Shown: piece by piece, positions 1-5,627 of the stretch
How the letters are laid out: each line of letters starts with the position of its first letter
Position numbering within the stretch: the first letter of the stretch is position 1
DNA from: Verrucomicrobiales bacterium
Lineage (GTDB): Bacteria; Verrucomicrobiota; Verrucomicrobiia; Verrucomicrobiales; DEV007
Length of the DNA: 5,627 nt
Assembly (NCBI GenBank): GCA_023253615.1
Contig: JALRFZ010000628.1
Coordinates: 1 to 5,627, forward strand
Direction: 5' to 3'
Made by a program: the position numbers and the translations under genes
Notes under the pieces: model-generated
Databases searched by the model: none
Told to the model about the DNA's origin: nothing
Seen by the model: the letters and a program-made list of their open reading frames with translations, nothing else

Positions 1-282
1 CTCGGCGATGAAGATCTCGGGAGCGGCATCGGCGTCGAGGCGGGCGGCGGCGTCGACGAGGGAATTGAATTTGCAGCAGAAACACCCCCCCGCGATTTCC
101 TCGGTGGCGAAACCCCGGCTGCGGAGCATCTGGGTATCGACGAGCTCGCGACCCTGATCGTTCGTGATGAGACCGACGCGTTTTCCGGACTCGGCGAGAT
201 GGCGCGCGACGGCGGCGACGGCGGTCGTTTTGCCGGCACCGAGGAATCCTCCGATCATGAGATAGCGGGCGGGAGCGGACAT
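1..282 (-). CDS. CobW/G3E-family (COG0523) GTPase module, N-terminal part
   Basis: Seen: 94 codons from the ATG at 282, continuing past the window. Residues 11-20 are GGFLGAGKTT, a Walker A P-loop. Residues 38-49 (LITNDQGRELVD) match the conserved NDxG segment of the family. Residues 64-70 (AGGCFCC) contain the hallmark CxCC metal-binding motif. The NKxD base-recognition motif and the C-terminal domain would lie outside the window. Known of the family: G3E P-loop GTPases of COG0523 deliver metals (zinc, cobalt, iron) to target enzymes or help insert cofactors, in the cytoplasm. The substrate cannot be named from this fragment. Start choice: Met at 282 sits just before the P-loop as usual in the family, and a second Met at residue 9 is too close to it. 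No Shine-Dalgarno precedes 282 (the upstream bases are pyrimidine-rich), and the frame is open back into the ArsR module, so this may be the C-terminal half of a fusion instead of a separate gene. Confidence 0.85.
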   Translation of the reverse strand, partial: MSAPARYLMIGGFLGAGKTTAVAAVARHLAESGKRVGLITNDQGRELVDTQMLRSRGFATEEIAGGCFCCKFNSLVDAAARLDADAAPEIFIAE

Positions 283-660
283 GGGGCGGAGGGTAGAAAT
301 AGTTGCCGGTTGGTGCAAGTGATTTTTTCCGCGTGAAGCGGGCGATTTTTGTCCGAAGTCAAAGCGGCAGCAGCCGAGATCGAGGGTCTGGGCGCCGGAG
401 GTGGCGAGCCGACTCCGGAAGCCGGGGGTGATTCCGATCCACTTGAAGCGGCCGTCGCGTTCCACCGTGACGATGCCGGCCTCGTGCAGGATGCGGACAT
501 GGCGCGAGGCATTGTAGTCGGAGAGCCCGATCCGCGCGGCGAGGTCGCCGAGAGTGAATGGCTCGGGCGAGGCGACGAGGGTGCGAACGATGGCCCAGCG
601 CGACTCATCGGAAAGCGCCCGCAGGTAGGGCAGGCAATCGTTGTCAGGACGGGGTGGCAT
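1..660 (-). CDS. ArsR-type HTH regulator running in frame into a G3E GTPase (3' partial)
   Basis: Seen: the ATG at 660 opens a frame that meets no stop down to position 1 (220 codons, incomplete at the window edge). An in-frame TGA at 678-676 limits extension upstream, and 660 is the only ATG available. Residues 10-80 look like an ArsR/SmtB winged helix: LPYLRALSDESRWAIVRTL at the N-terminus, then a helix-turn-helix (FTLGDLAARIGLSDYNASRHV), then a wing (GIVTVERDGRFKWIGITP). Residues 93-102 (LDLGCCRFDF) carry a Cys pair and Cys9 is near the N-terminus. The classic ELCVCD metal box is absent. ArsR-family proteins are usually about 100-120 residues, so the module alone would end near residue 105. 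Residues 102-126 look like linker or untranslated spacer, and Met127 begins the GTPase. Context: it follows the efflux lipoprotein gene by 52 bp on the same strand, so it is probably cotranscribed. No good Shine-Dalgarno precedes it. Inferred role: a metal- or ligand-responsive repressor. Whether it is one fused protein or two with a lost stop is open. Confidence 0.75.
   Translation of the reverse strand, partial: MPPRPDNDCLPYLRALSDESRWAIVRTLVASPEPFTLGDLAARIGLSDYNASRHVRILHEAGIVTVERDGRFKWIGITPGFRSRLATSGAQTLDLGCCRFDFGQKSPASRGKNHLHQPATISTLRPMSAPARYLMIGGFLGAGKTTAVAAVARHLAESGKRVGLITNDQGRELVDTQMLRSRGFATEEIAGGCFCCKFNSLVDAAARLDADAAPEIFIAE
283..350 (-). other. Stop-free spacer between ArsR and GTPase modules
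   Basis: This stretch lies between the likely end of the ArsR fold and the GTPase Met. It is poorer in GC (by eye 29 of 60 bases in 291-350) than the flanking coding DNA and holds A5 and A6 runs on the minus strand. That looks like an intergenic spacer. Yet none of the three minus-strand frames contains a stop here. I see no convincing promoter or terminator in it. Confidence 0.5.
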
Positions 661-712
661 GGAGGAGGGGAGACTTCATTCAAGAGCCTCCGCCGCTCTC
701 CGGCAATCAAAA
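661..712 (-). other. Short intergenic gap between lipoprotein and ArsR genes
   Basis: Fifty-two bases separate the lipoprotein stop from the ArsR ATG. There is only a weak 5-bp stem (AGAGC with GCTCT) and no T-run, so I see no terminator and no convincing promoter. This favours readthrough from the efflux genes into the regulator. Confidence 0.5.
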
Positions 713-2314
713 TCATTTCGTCGCCGGATGCCCGAGGGCGGCGAGCAGCTTGTGCTGGGCGATGTTGTAATCGAGTACGGCGTCGATCTCGGCGCGGCGG
801 GCCTCGGCGAGGGTCTGGATGGAGGCGAGGGCCTCGATCGGGAGCCCCTGGGATTGCTGGAGACGCGCGGTGGTCAGCTCGTAGGCGCGGCGGGCGTGGG
901 CGGCGGCCTGGCCGCCGATGGGGAGGCGCGAGCGGCGGGCGATGACCTCGGCACGGGCGGTGGTGACGTCGAAGGAAATGTCGTCGATGACGCGTTCCTC
1001 CTCGAGTTTCACGAGGGCGAGTTCGGACCGCTTCTCGCGGGTCGCGGCCTCATTGCCGAAGCCGAGTCCGTCGAGTTTCCAATAGATCAGGGCCGAGACC
1101 TCGTCGCGCGGATCGGTGCGGTCGGTGCCGGTGCCTCGTCCGGCGGCGAATTCATAGTTCGAATATCCCGCCGCGACATTGGGGAGGAAGGGCTGGATTT
1201 TCTGTCCGGTGAAGCGGTGCGCGGCGGCGGCGACTTCGGCCTGCATCGCCGCGGCTTCGGGGCGATAACGCAGCGCGGTCGCGACCATGCGGGCGGCGGA
1301 CTCGTCGGGAGTGACGAGGTGGATCGCGGCGACGCTGCGATCGTTCGGGATCAAGGTGAGGGACGCGGGCAGATGCAAGAGTCGGGCGAGGGCGGCGGAG
1401 CGCACCTGCAGATCGGCTTCGGCGTCGGCACTGTCGCCTTGGCGGAGGAGGTAGGTGGCCATGGCGCGCTCGGCGTCGGCGTCGAGTCCCTCACCGGCCT
1501 TCGCGAAAGCCTGGGTGGAATCGGCGAGCTTGCGCGAGGCTTCCTCGATCTCGCGGGCGAGGTTGAGGTGGCCGTGGGCGCGGACGAGTTCGAAGTAGGC
1601 GATCGCGGCGGCGGCCAGAGTCTGGTGCTCCTGCGCTTGCGAGGCGGCGGTGGCGGCTTTTTTGTCCTGCTTTGCGGCGAGCGGGTCGAAGATGGCCTTG
1701 CTGAGATTCAGGTCGATGCCGACCCCGGGCACGGGAGTGCTGGTGCCGAGACCGGCGGAGCGGTTGACGCGTTCGGTTTCGATGGGGGCGCCGCCGATTT
1801 CCTGGAGCAGTCCGTTCTGCCTCGCGAAGGAAGCGCCCGCGGCGAGGTCGGGAACGATGGAGAGATGGGCCTGGTCGGATTTCGCGGCAGCGAGGTTCAC
1901 CTTTTCGACGGCGCGGGCGAGCTCGAGATTCCGTCCCGCGGCGAGGCGCAGGGTCGCGGGCAGGTCGATGCGGTAGCTGCCGGCGGGGTCGGCGGCAACA
2001 CGGTCGTCGGCCCCGATCTCCTCCAGCGAACGCGCCGGCGTCGCGGCGGCGGAGGGAATGTCCTTCACCGAGACGGTGGTGCAGGAGGAAAGCAGTAGCG
2101 TCGCAGCGAAGAAGGAGAGTGGCATGGGCATCCTGCCCATGCGTTCGGCGGTGGAGGCGTGGGAGTCGGGTGGGATGGTCCTTTGCTCGGAATCGTGGAG
2201 GGCAGCACCCGGAGAGCGACCGGACGGCGTTTGTGATTTGGGCGCGGCGCCCCGATGCATGGGCAGGATGCCCATGCCACTTTTTTGCTTGTGGAAATGG
2301 ACTGAATTTCTCAT
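713..2314 (-). CDS. TolC/OprM-type outer-membrane efflux lipoprotein
   Basis: Outer-membrane channel subunit of a tripartite RND efflux system. Seen: 533 codons from the ATG at 2314. A lipoprotein signal core (LSFFAATLLLSSC) ends with lipobox Cys78, the likely acylated residue. After it come two similar alpha-helical halves typical of the outer-membrane efflux protein family: about 118-320 (TLRLAAGRNLELARA, then long Ala/Gln-rich coiled-coil helices) and about 335-530 (ATALRYRPEAAAMQAE, PFLPNVAAGYSNYEF, closing helices to ALGHP). From Cys78 the mature protein is about 456 residues, normal for OprM-like proteins. Start: 2314 overlaps the permease stop (ATGA) and suggests translational coupling, but residues 12-66 are encoded by an inserted repeat element. 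Met59 (2140), Met62 (2131) or Met64 (2125) would place a start directly before the signal core. Met59 gives a 19-residue leader with one Arg, and Met64 has AGGA five bases upstream. The stop is at 715-713. The true N-terminus is uncertain; the family call is firm. Confidence 0.88.
   Translation of the reverse strand: MRNSVHFHKQKSGMGILPMHRGAAPKSQTPSGRSPGAALHDSEQRTIPPDSHASTAERMGRMPMPLSFFAATLLLSSCTTVSVKDIPSAAATPARSLEEIGADDRVAADPAGSYRIDLPATLRLAAGRNLELARAVEKVNLAAAKSDQAHLSIVPDLAAGASFARQNGLLQEIGGAPIETERVNRSAGLGTSTPVPGVGIDLNLSKAIFDPLAAKQDKKAATAASQAQEHQTLAAAAIAYFELVRAHGHLNLAREIEEASRKLADSTQAFAKAGEGLDADAERAMATYLLRQGDSADAEADLQVRSAALARLLHLPASLTLIPNDRSVAAIHLVTPDESAARMVATALRYRPEAAAMQAEVAAAAHRFTGQKIQPFLPNVAAGYSNYEFAAGRGTGTDRTDPRDEVSALIYWKLDGLGFGNEAATREKRSELALVKLEEERVIDDISFDVTTARAEVIARRSRLPIGGQAAAHARRAYELTTARLQQSQGLPIEALASIQTLAEARRAEIDAVLDYNIAQHKLLAALGHPATK
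2122..2142 (-). promoter_or_regulatory. Element arm with hairpin and candidate start codons
   Basis: This is the arm of the repeat element nearest the lipoprotein signal core. Read on the minus strand it has a 9-bp perfect stem with loop GGA. It offers three in-frame ATGs (2140, 2131, 2125). AGGA, partly in the loop, lies five bases before the ATG at 2125, which is a possible ribosome-binding site, and that ATG lies in the 3' stem strand. If translation starts here, folding of the hairpin could hide the start. Inferred, not shown. Confidence 0.35.
2257..2277. repeat. Distal hairpin arm of the palindromic element
   Basis: The second 9-bp stem (GCATGGGCA, loop GGA on the plus strand, TGCCCATGC) is the mirror copy of the arm at 2122-2142. 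In the lipoprotein frame it encodes the residues MGILPMH. It begins right after the codons for MRNSVHFHKQK, the probable original signal-peptide n-region. Confidence 0.75.
2311..2314 (-). promoter_or_regulatory. ATGA stop/start overlap between permease and lipoprotein genes
   Basis: The permease TGA (2313-2311) shares bases with an ATG (2314-2312) that opens the lipoprotein frame. This is the usual arrangement for translational coupling in an operon and argues that the pump subunits are made together. The downstream repeat element offers competing starts, so coupling may no longer define the N-terminus. Confidence 0.7.
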
Positions 2315-5300
2315 GAACCGTGACCCATGACTCGTGACTCCTCACTGAAATACCGGCTCTCCGGATCATCGGGATCGATCGAGACGGACTTGACCCGCTT
2401 CCCTGACAGAAGCGCAAAAAAGGCGGGGAGAATGAGCAGGGTCGCGAGGGTGGCGAAGATCAGTCCGCCGACGACGGCGCGTCCGAGCGGCGCGGTCTGG
2501 TCGCCGCCTTCGCCGAGTCCGAGCGCCAGCGGCATCATGCCCGCGATCATCGCGCAGCTCGTCATGACGACGGCGCGCACGCGCGACTTCGCTCCCTCGA
2601 CCGCGGCGGCGGCGGGATCGGCCTGGTCGCCGCGGGCGTTCTTTCGGCGGATTGATTCGGAGAAGGTGACGAGGAGGATCGCGTTCGCCACGGCCACGCC
2701 CACGGCCATGATCGCCCCGATGCCAGACTGGATGTTCAGCGTCGTGCCGGTGATCCAGAGCGAGAGGACGATGCCGGCGAGCACCGCGGGCAGGGTCGCG
2801 ACGACGACGAGGGCGAGGCGTACCGATTGGAAATTCGCGCAGAGGAGGAGGAAGATCGCAACCATGGCGATGAGAAGTCCCGCGCCGAAGCCTTCGGCGA
2901 GCTGTCGGTAGGGCACGACCTGTCCGCGGATGTCGACCTTCGTCTTTGGGTCGGCGGGCGGTCCGACTTCCTTCATCGCCTTTTCCACGGCCTGGATGGC
3001 GCTGCCGAAATCGGTGTCGTGCAGGTTCGCGGTGATGCTGACGACGCGGGCGAGATTGTAACGTTCGTAGGTGCCGACCGAGGTGGTCTCGGTGAGATTG
3101 ACGAGATTCCCAAGGAGGACGGGTTGGCCGAATTTCGACTGGATCGGCGTGTTGCGCAGGTCTTCGAGCGACTGGGTGCGCTCCTCCGGGATTTGCACCT
3201 GGATGTTGAAGGAAATGCCGGTCTTCGGATCGGCCCAGAAGTTCGGCACGGTGAAACGCGAGGAGGTCGTCGCGGCGACGAGGGAGCGGGCGATGTCCTC
3301 GACTTCGACGCCGAGAAGTCCGGCGCGCTCGCGGTCGATCTGCACGTTCACGGTGGGGAACTCGAGGTCCTGAGCGATCTGCACATCGCGGAGCGTGGGG
3401 ATTTTCTGGAAGGCCTCGAGCAGCTTCTGGGCGTGGGCCTTGCTCGCGTTGAGATCGCCCCCGGTGTTGACCGCGATCTCGAGAGGTGTGGCCGAGCCGA
3501 AACTCATGACCCGCGAGACGATGTCCTGTGGCTCGAAGGAAAGCTTCACCTCGGGCATCTCCTGGCCGAGGACTTCGCGGAGGCGTTCCTTGAGGTCCGC
3601 GATCCTGACATCCGCCCCATCGGCGAGCTGGATCGCGAGAAATCCCTCACCGGGACCCCCGTTCCAGAGATGGACGAGGTTCACGGGGAAGGAGGAATTG
3701 TGAACCCCGACCATGCCGATGGAAAAGGCGACTTTGTCAGGGCCGCCGACCTCGCGGGCGATCGTCTCGAGGATGCGGGTGGCGAGCTTTTCGGTGGTGG
3801 CGACCTGGGTGCCCGAGGGCGCGCGGAAACGCAGGGCGAACTGTCCCGAATCGGTCTGCGGGAAAATCTCGCGTCCGACGAAAGGACCGATCAGCAGGAT
3901 CACGGCGGCCGTTCCCGCGAGGTAGGCGGGCACGACGATCCAGCGCGCCGCGACGCTGGCCTTGGCGAAGGGCGAGAGAAGGGAGCGGAGGACGCTCTTT
4001 TCCTCTTCACGCTCCGGTCGGTGTTTCGAGCGCAGAAGCCACACTGAAAGGATGGGCACGAGCGTGCTCGAGAGAAAGAAGGACGCGATCATCGCGAACC
4101 CCACGGCGAGCGCGAGAGGCACGAAAAGCGCCTTGGCCGCGCCGACCATGAAGAAGGCCGGCACGAAGACCGCGAGGATACAGACCATCGCGAGGAAACG
4201 CGGCAGGGTCGTCTCGCGGGTGCCGATGGCCGCGGCCTCGGCGAGGGTGGCGCCGCGGGCGAGGTGCGAGTGGATGTTCTCCACGGCCACGGTCGCTTCA
4301 TCCACGAGGATGCCGACGGCGAGGGCGAGGCCGCCGAGGGTCATGAGGTGGATGCTTTGTCCCGAAACCCACAAGGCGAGGCACGAGGCGAGGAGGGCGA
4401 GGGGGATGTTGACGACGACGATGAAGGCGGTGCGCCAGTCGCGCAGGAAAAGGAGCACCATCAGTCCGGTGAGGACCGCGCCGAGAGCGCCTTCTTTCAA
4501 GAGATCGCGGATGGAACGCTCGACCACGGGCGACTGGTCGAATTCATAGGAGACGCTGATGCCCTCGGGGAGGAGCTTCTGGAATTCGGGGATGTTTTCG
4601 CGGACGAGCTTCACGACCTCGAGAGTCGAGGCGTCGGCGCGTTTCGTGACGGGAAGGTAGACGGTGCGTTTGCCATTCGCCAGCGCGTAGGCGGTGGTGA
4701 CATCGGCCCCATCGCTGACCGTCGCGATGTCGCGGACGAAGATGGCCCGACCCTGTTCGGTCTTCAAGGCAACCCCCTCGAGTTCCTTCACGTCTTTCAC
4801 GATCGCGTTGGTCGGCACGATGGGGTATTTGCCGTTGAGGTTGATGTTTCCGGACGGGCTGATGACGTTGCCCTTGGCGAGCGATTGCACGATCTCGTCG
4901 GGCGAGAGACCGGCGGCGCGCATCTTTTCGGGATCGACGTTCACGACGATGGCCCGCGACGATCCGCCGAAGGGTGGAGGCGCCGAGACGCCGGGCAGGG
5001 TCGCGAAGGAAGGGCGCACCTTGTTGAGCGCCTGGTCCTGCATCATGTTGAGGGTAATGTCAGGACGGTCGGTCGAGAAGACGAGGTGTCCGACCGCGAC
5101 ACTGCCCGCGTCGAAACGCATGATGAAGGGAGCGACGGTGCCCGGTGGCATGAAGGCGCGCGAGCGGTTCACCTGGGCGACGGTCTCGGACATCGCGGCG
5201 GACATGTCCGTGCCCGGGTGGAACTGGAGCTTCATGATCGAGGCTCCCTGGATCGACTTCGATTCGACGTGGGAAATGCCGGCGATGTAGAGGAAGTGAT

Positions 5301-5505
5301 ACTCGTAGCGGTAGGTGAGGTAGCCCTCCATCTGCAGCGGGTCCATGCCACCGTAGGGCTGGGCCACGTAGATCGTGGGAATGCCAAGCGGCGGGAAGAT
5401 GTCGCGCGGCATCCGCTGGATCGCGACGAACGCCCCGAGCACGACGGCCACGGCCAACACGACGATCGTGAGGGGGCGGCGCAGGGCTAGGGTGAGGAGG
5501 GACAT
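2311..5505 (-). CDS. RND-superfamily efflux permease (AcrB/AcrD/AcrF-like)
   Basis: Inner-membrane proton-driven efflux pump subunit, 1064 residues, the normal full length. Seen: TM1 at about 11-29, followed by the periplasmic RMPRDIFPPLGIPTIYV segment; porter domain to about 335; TM2-TM6 at about 340-491 with the TM4 motif GGLALAVGILVDEATVAVENIHS (391-413); TM7 at about 522-543; second porter/docking loop to about 870; TM8-TM12 at about 874-1034. The repeated two-half layout is clear. Asp402-Glu403 occupy the place of the AcrB Asp407-Asp408 proton-relay pair. TM10 reads AVGVAVANAILLV, so Ala940 stands where AcrB has Lys940. Thr982 lies in the TM11 MTS motif. The tail after TM12 (about 1035-1064) is polar and ends in heptamer-encoded residues. 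Start: the ATG at 5505 is the only start before an in-frame TGA at 5574-5572; no Shine-Dalgarno is visible. The overlapping lipoprotein gene supports a tripartite pump. No adaptor gene is visible. Substrate unknown; HAE-like family more likely than metal-specific CzcA/CusA. Confidence 0.93.
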   Translation of the reverse strand: MSLLTLALRRPLTIVVLAVAVVLGAFVAIQRMPRDIFPPLGIPTIYVAQPYGGMDPLQMEGYLTYRYEYHFLYIAGISHVESKSIQGASIMKLQFHPGTDMSAAMSETVAQVNRSRAFMPPGTVAPFIMRFDAGSVAVGHLVFSTDRPDITLNMMQDQALNKVRPSFATLPGVSAPPPFGGSSRAIVVNVDPEKMRAAGLSPDEIVQSLAKGNVISPSGNINLNGKYPIVPTNAIVKDVKELEGVALKTEQGRAIFVRDIATVSDGADVTTAYALANGKRTVYLPVTKRADASTLEVVKLVRENIPEFQKLLPEGISVSYEFDQSPVVERSIRDLLKEGALGAVLTGLMVLLFLRDWRTAFIVVVNIPLALLASCLALWVSGQSIHLMTLGGLALAVGILVDEATVAVENIHSHLARGATLAEAAAIGTRETTLPRFLAMVCILAVFVPAFFMVGAAKALFVPLALAVGFAMIASFFLSSTLVPILSVWLLRSKHRPEREEEKSVLRSLLSPFAKASVAARWIVVPAYLAGTAAVILLIGPFVGREIFPQTDSGQFALRFRAPSGTQVATTEKLATRILETIAREVGGPDKVAFSIGMVGVHNSSFPVNLVHLWNGGPGEGFLAIQLADGADVRIADLKERLREVLGQEMPEVKLSFEPQDIVSRVMSFGSATPLEIAVNTGGDLNASKAHAQKLLEAFQKIPTLRDVQIAQDLEFPTVNVQIDRERAGLLGVEVEDIARSLVAATTSSRFTVPNFWADPKTGISFNIQVQIPEERTQSLEDLRNTPIQSKFGQPVLLGNLVNLTETTSVGTYERYNLARVVSITANLHDTDFGSAIQAVEKAMKEVGPPADPKTKVDIRGQVVPYRQLAEGFGAGLLIAMVAIFLLLCANFQSVRLALVVVATLPAVLAGIVLSLWITGTTLNIQSGIGAIMAVGVAVANAILLVTFSESIRRKNARGDQADPAAAAVEGAKSRVRAVVMTSCAMIAGMMPLALGLGEGGDQTAPLGRAVVGGLIFATLATLLILPAFFALLSGKRVKSVSIDPDDPESRYFSEESRVMGHGS
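2313..2340 (-). repeat. Four degenerate heptamer repeats at the permease 3' end
   Basis: On the minus strand the sequence divides into GAGTCAC, GAGTCAT, GGGTCAC and GGTTCAT, followed by GA. These units encode the last permease residues (ESRVMGHGS) and include the A and T of the overlapping lipoprotein ATG. The last base of each unit alternates C/T, as in the larger array at 5511-5627. The repeat is short and degenerate, but the 7-base register is clear. Confidence 0.6.
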
Positions 5506-5510
5506 GCGTC

Positions 5511-5627
5511 GGAGGTCGGAGGTCGGAGGTCGGAGGTCGGAGGTCGGAGGTCGGAGGTCGGAGGTCGGAGGTCAGAGGTCAGAGGTCGGAGGTCGGAGGT
5601 CGGAGGTCGGAGGTCAGAGGTCAGAGG
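5511..5627. repeat. Tandem heptanucleotide array (RGAGGTC)n upstream of the permease
   Basis: Seen: 16 complete 7-base units plus 5 bases, reaching the window edge, so the true length is unknown. On the plus strand the order is nine GGAGGTC, two AGAGGTC, four GGAGGTC, two AGAGGTC, then AGAGG. Only the first base varies (G or A). On the transcribed minus strand it reads GACCTCC or GACCTCT and ends five bases before the permease ATG. The A-type units create TGA codons at 5574-5572 and 5616-5614 in the permease frame. No gene is seen within it. Such arrays change length by slippage; any effect on expression is inference. Confidence 0.95.

Larger units (their letters stand above)
2118..2281. repeat. 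164-bp palindromic element with 25-bp inverted ends (REP/BIME- or MITE-like)
   Basis: Seen: bases 2118-2142 and 2257-2281 are exact reverse complements over 25 bp, with a 114-bp interior. Each arm is itself a hairpin: GCATGGGCA, a 3-base loop, TGCCCATGC. The pairing stops at both outer edges and I see no clear target-site duplication. The interior has a small GC-rich hairpin at 2240-2252. No transposase is encoded. The arms translate to peptides like MGILPMH, MGRMPMP, HGQDAHAT or WAGCPCH depending on frame; I remember such peptides recurring in Verrucomicrobia and related genomes, which suggests an interspersed family, but I could not search. It lies inside the 5' end of the efflux lipoprotein gene and keeps that frame open. 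Confidence 0.8.

Noticed and set aside
285..318. Possible promoter before the GTPase (TTGCAC, 17 bases, TACCCT on the minus strand)
   Set aside because: The -10 match is poor and it would leave only about 8 bases before the ATG at 282; a chance match in the AT-richer spacer is more likely.
676..700. Small inverted repeat AGAGC/GCTCT as a terminator after the lipoprotein gene
   Set aside because: Only 5 bp of stem and no T-run on the transcribed strand.
255..716. Minus-strand frame from 716 whose ATG overlaps the lipoprotein stop (ATGA)
   Set aside because: The overlap looks like coupling, but the translation is Pro/Ser/Arg-rich without any domain; the ArsR and GTPase motifs are in a different frame starting at 660.
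641..2098. Long plus-strand open frame (485 codons) opposite the lipoprotein gene
   Set aside because: Its product is Gly/Glu/Arg-rich with no recognisable domain; it is the antisense shadow of a clear gene in GC-rich DNA.
1491..2417. Minus-strand open frame across the lipoprotein and permease ends
   Set aside because: Arg/Pro/His-rich shadow frame of the lipoprotein gene; it contains the repeat-derived peptides only by chance of frame.
2827..5490. Two long plus-strand open frames (2827-4047 and 4264-5490) opposite the permease
   Set aside because: Composition is biased (Asp, Gly, Glu, His, Arg) with no family signal, and the minus strand encodes a full-length RND permease.
5511..5627. CRISPR array
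   Set aside because: The units are 7 bases, directly abutting, with no spacers; this is a simple tandem repeat.

Overview
The window is a GC-rich bacterial accessory or efflux locus. Every gene I can support lies on the minus strand, so transcription runs from high to low coordinates. I infer a Verrucomicrobiota-like (or related PVC-group) host. The reasons are the high GC, the weak or absent Shine-Dalgarno sequences, the heptanucleotide tandem repeats next to genes, and an interspersed palindromic repeat that translates to peptides such as MGILPMH and MGRMPMP, which I remember from such genomes. This assignment comes from memory and is not proven by the window.

Layout in transcription order. 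(1) A tandem array of a 7-base unit (5511-5627, running off the window) ends 5 bp before (2) a complete 1064-residue RND-superfamily inner-membrane efflux permease (5505-2311). (3) The last codons of the permease are built from a second, degenerate heptamer repeat (2313-2340). Its stop overlaps the next start as ATGA. (4) A TolC/OprM-type outer-membrane efflux lipoprotein (2314-713) follows. A 164-bp element with perfect 25-bp inverted ends (2118-2281) sits inside its 5' end, exactly between the basic n-region and the hydrophobic core of the signal peptide. (5) After a 52-bp gap comes an ArsR-type winged-helix regulator (start 660). It is followed in the same unbroken reading frame by (6) the N-terminal part of a CobW/G3E-type (COG0523) metal-chaperone GTPase (Met at 282), cut by the window edge at position 1.

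How it may work together. The permease and outer-membrane lipoprotein would form two parts of a tripartite drug/metabolite efflux pump. The periplasmic adaptor is not in the window and could lie beyond the heptamer array. The ArsR and G3E modules both carry cysteine motifs compatible with metal binding, so metal status could control or accompany the operon, but nothing here shows what the pump exports.

The most notable points are the repeat element that has rebuilt the start of the lipoprotein gene, the stop-free ArsR-GTPase frame, and the pyrimidine-rich heptamer leader that repeats the anti-Shine-Dalgarno core directly in front of the permease start.
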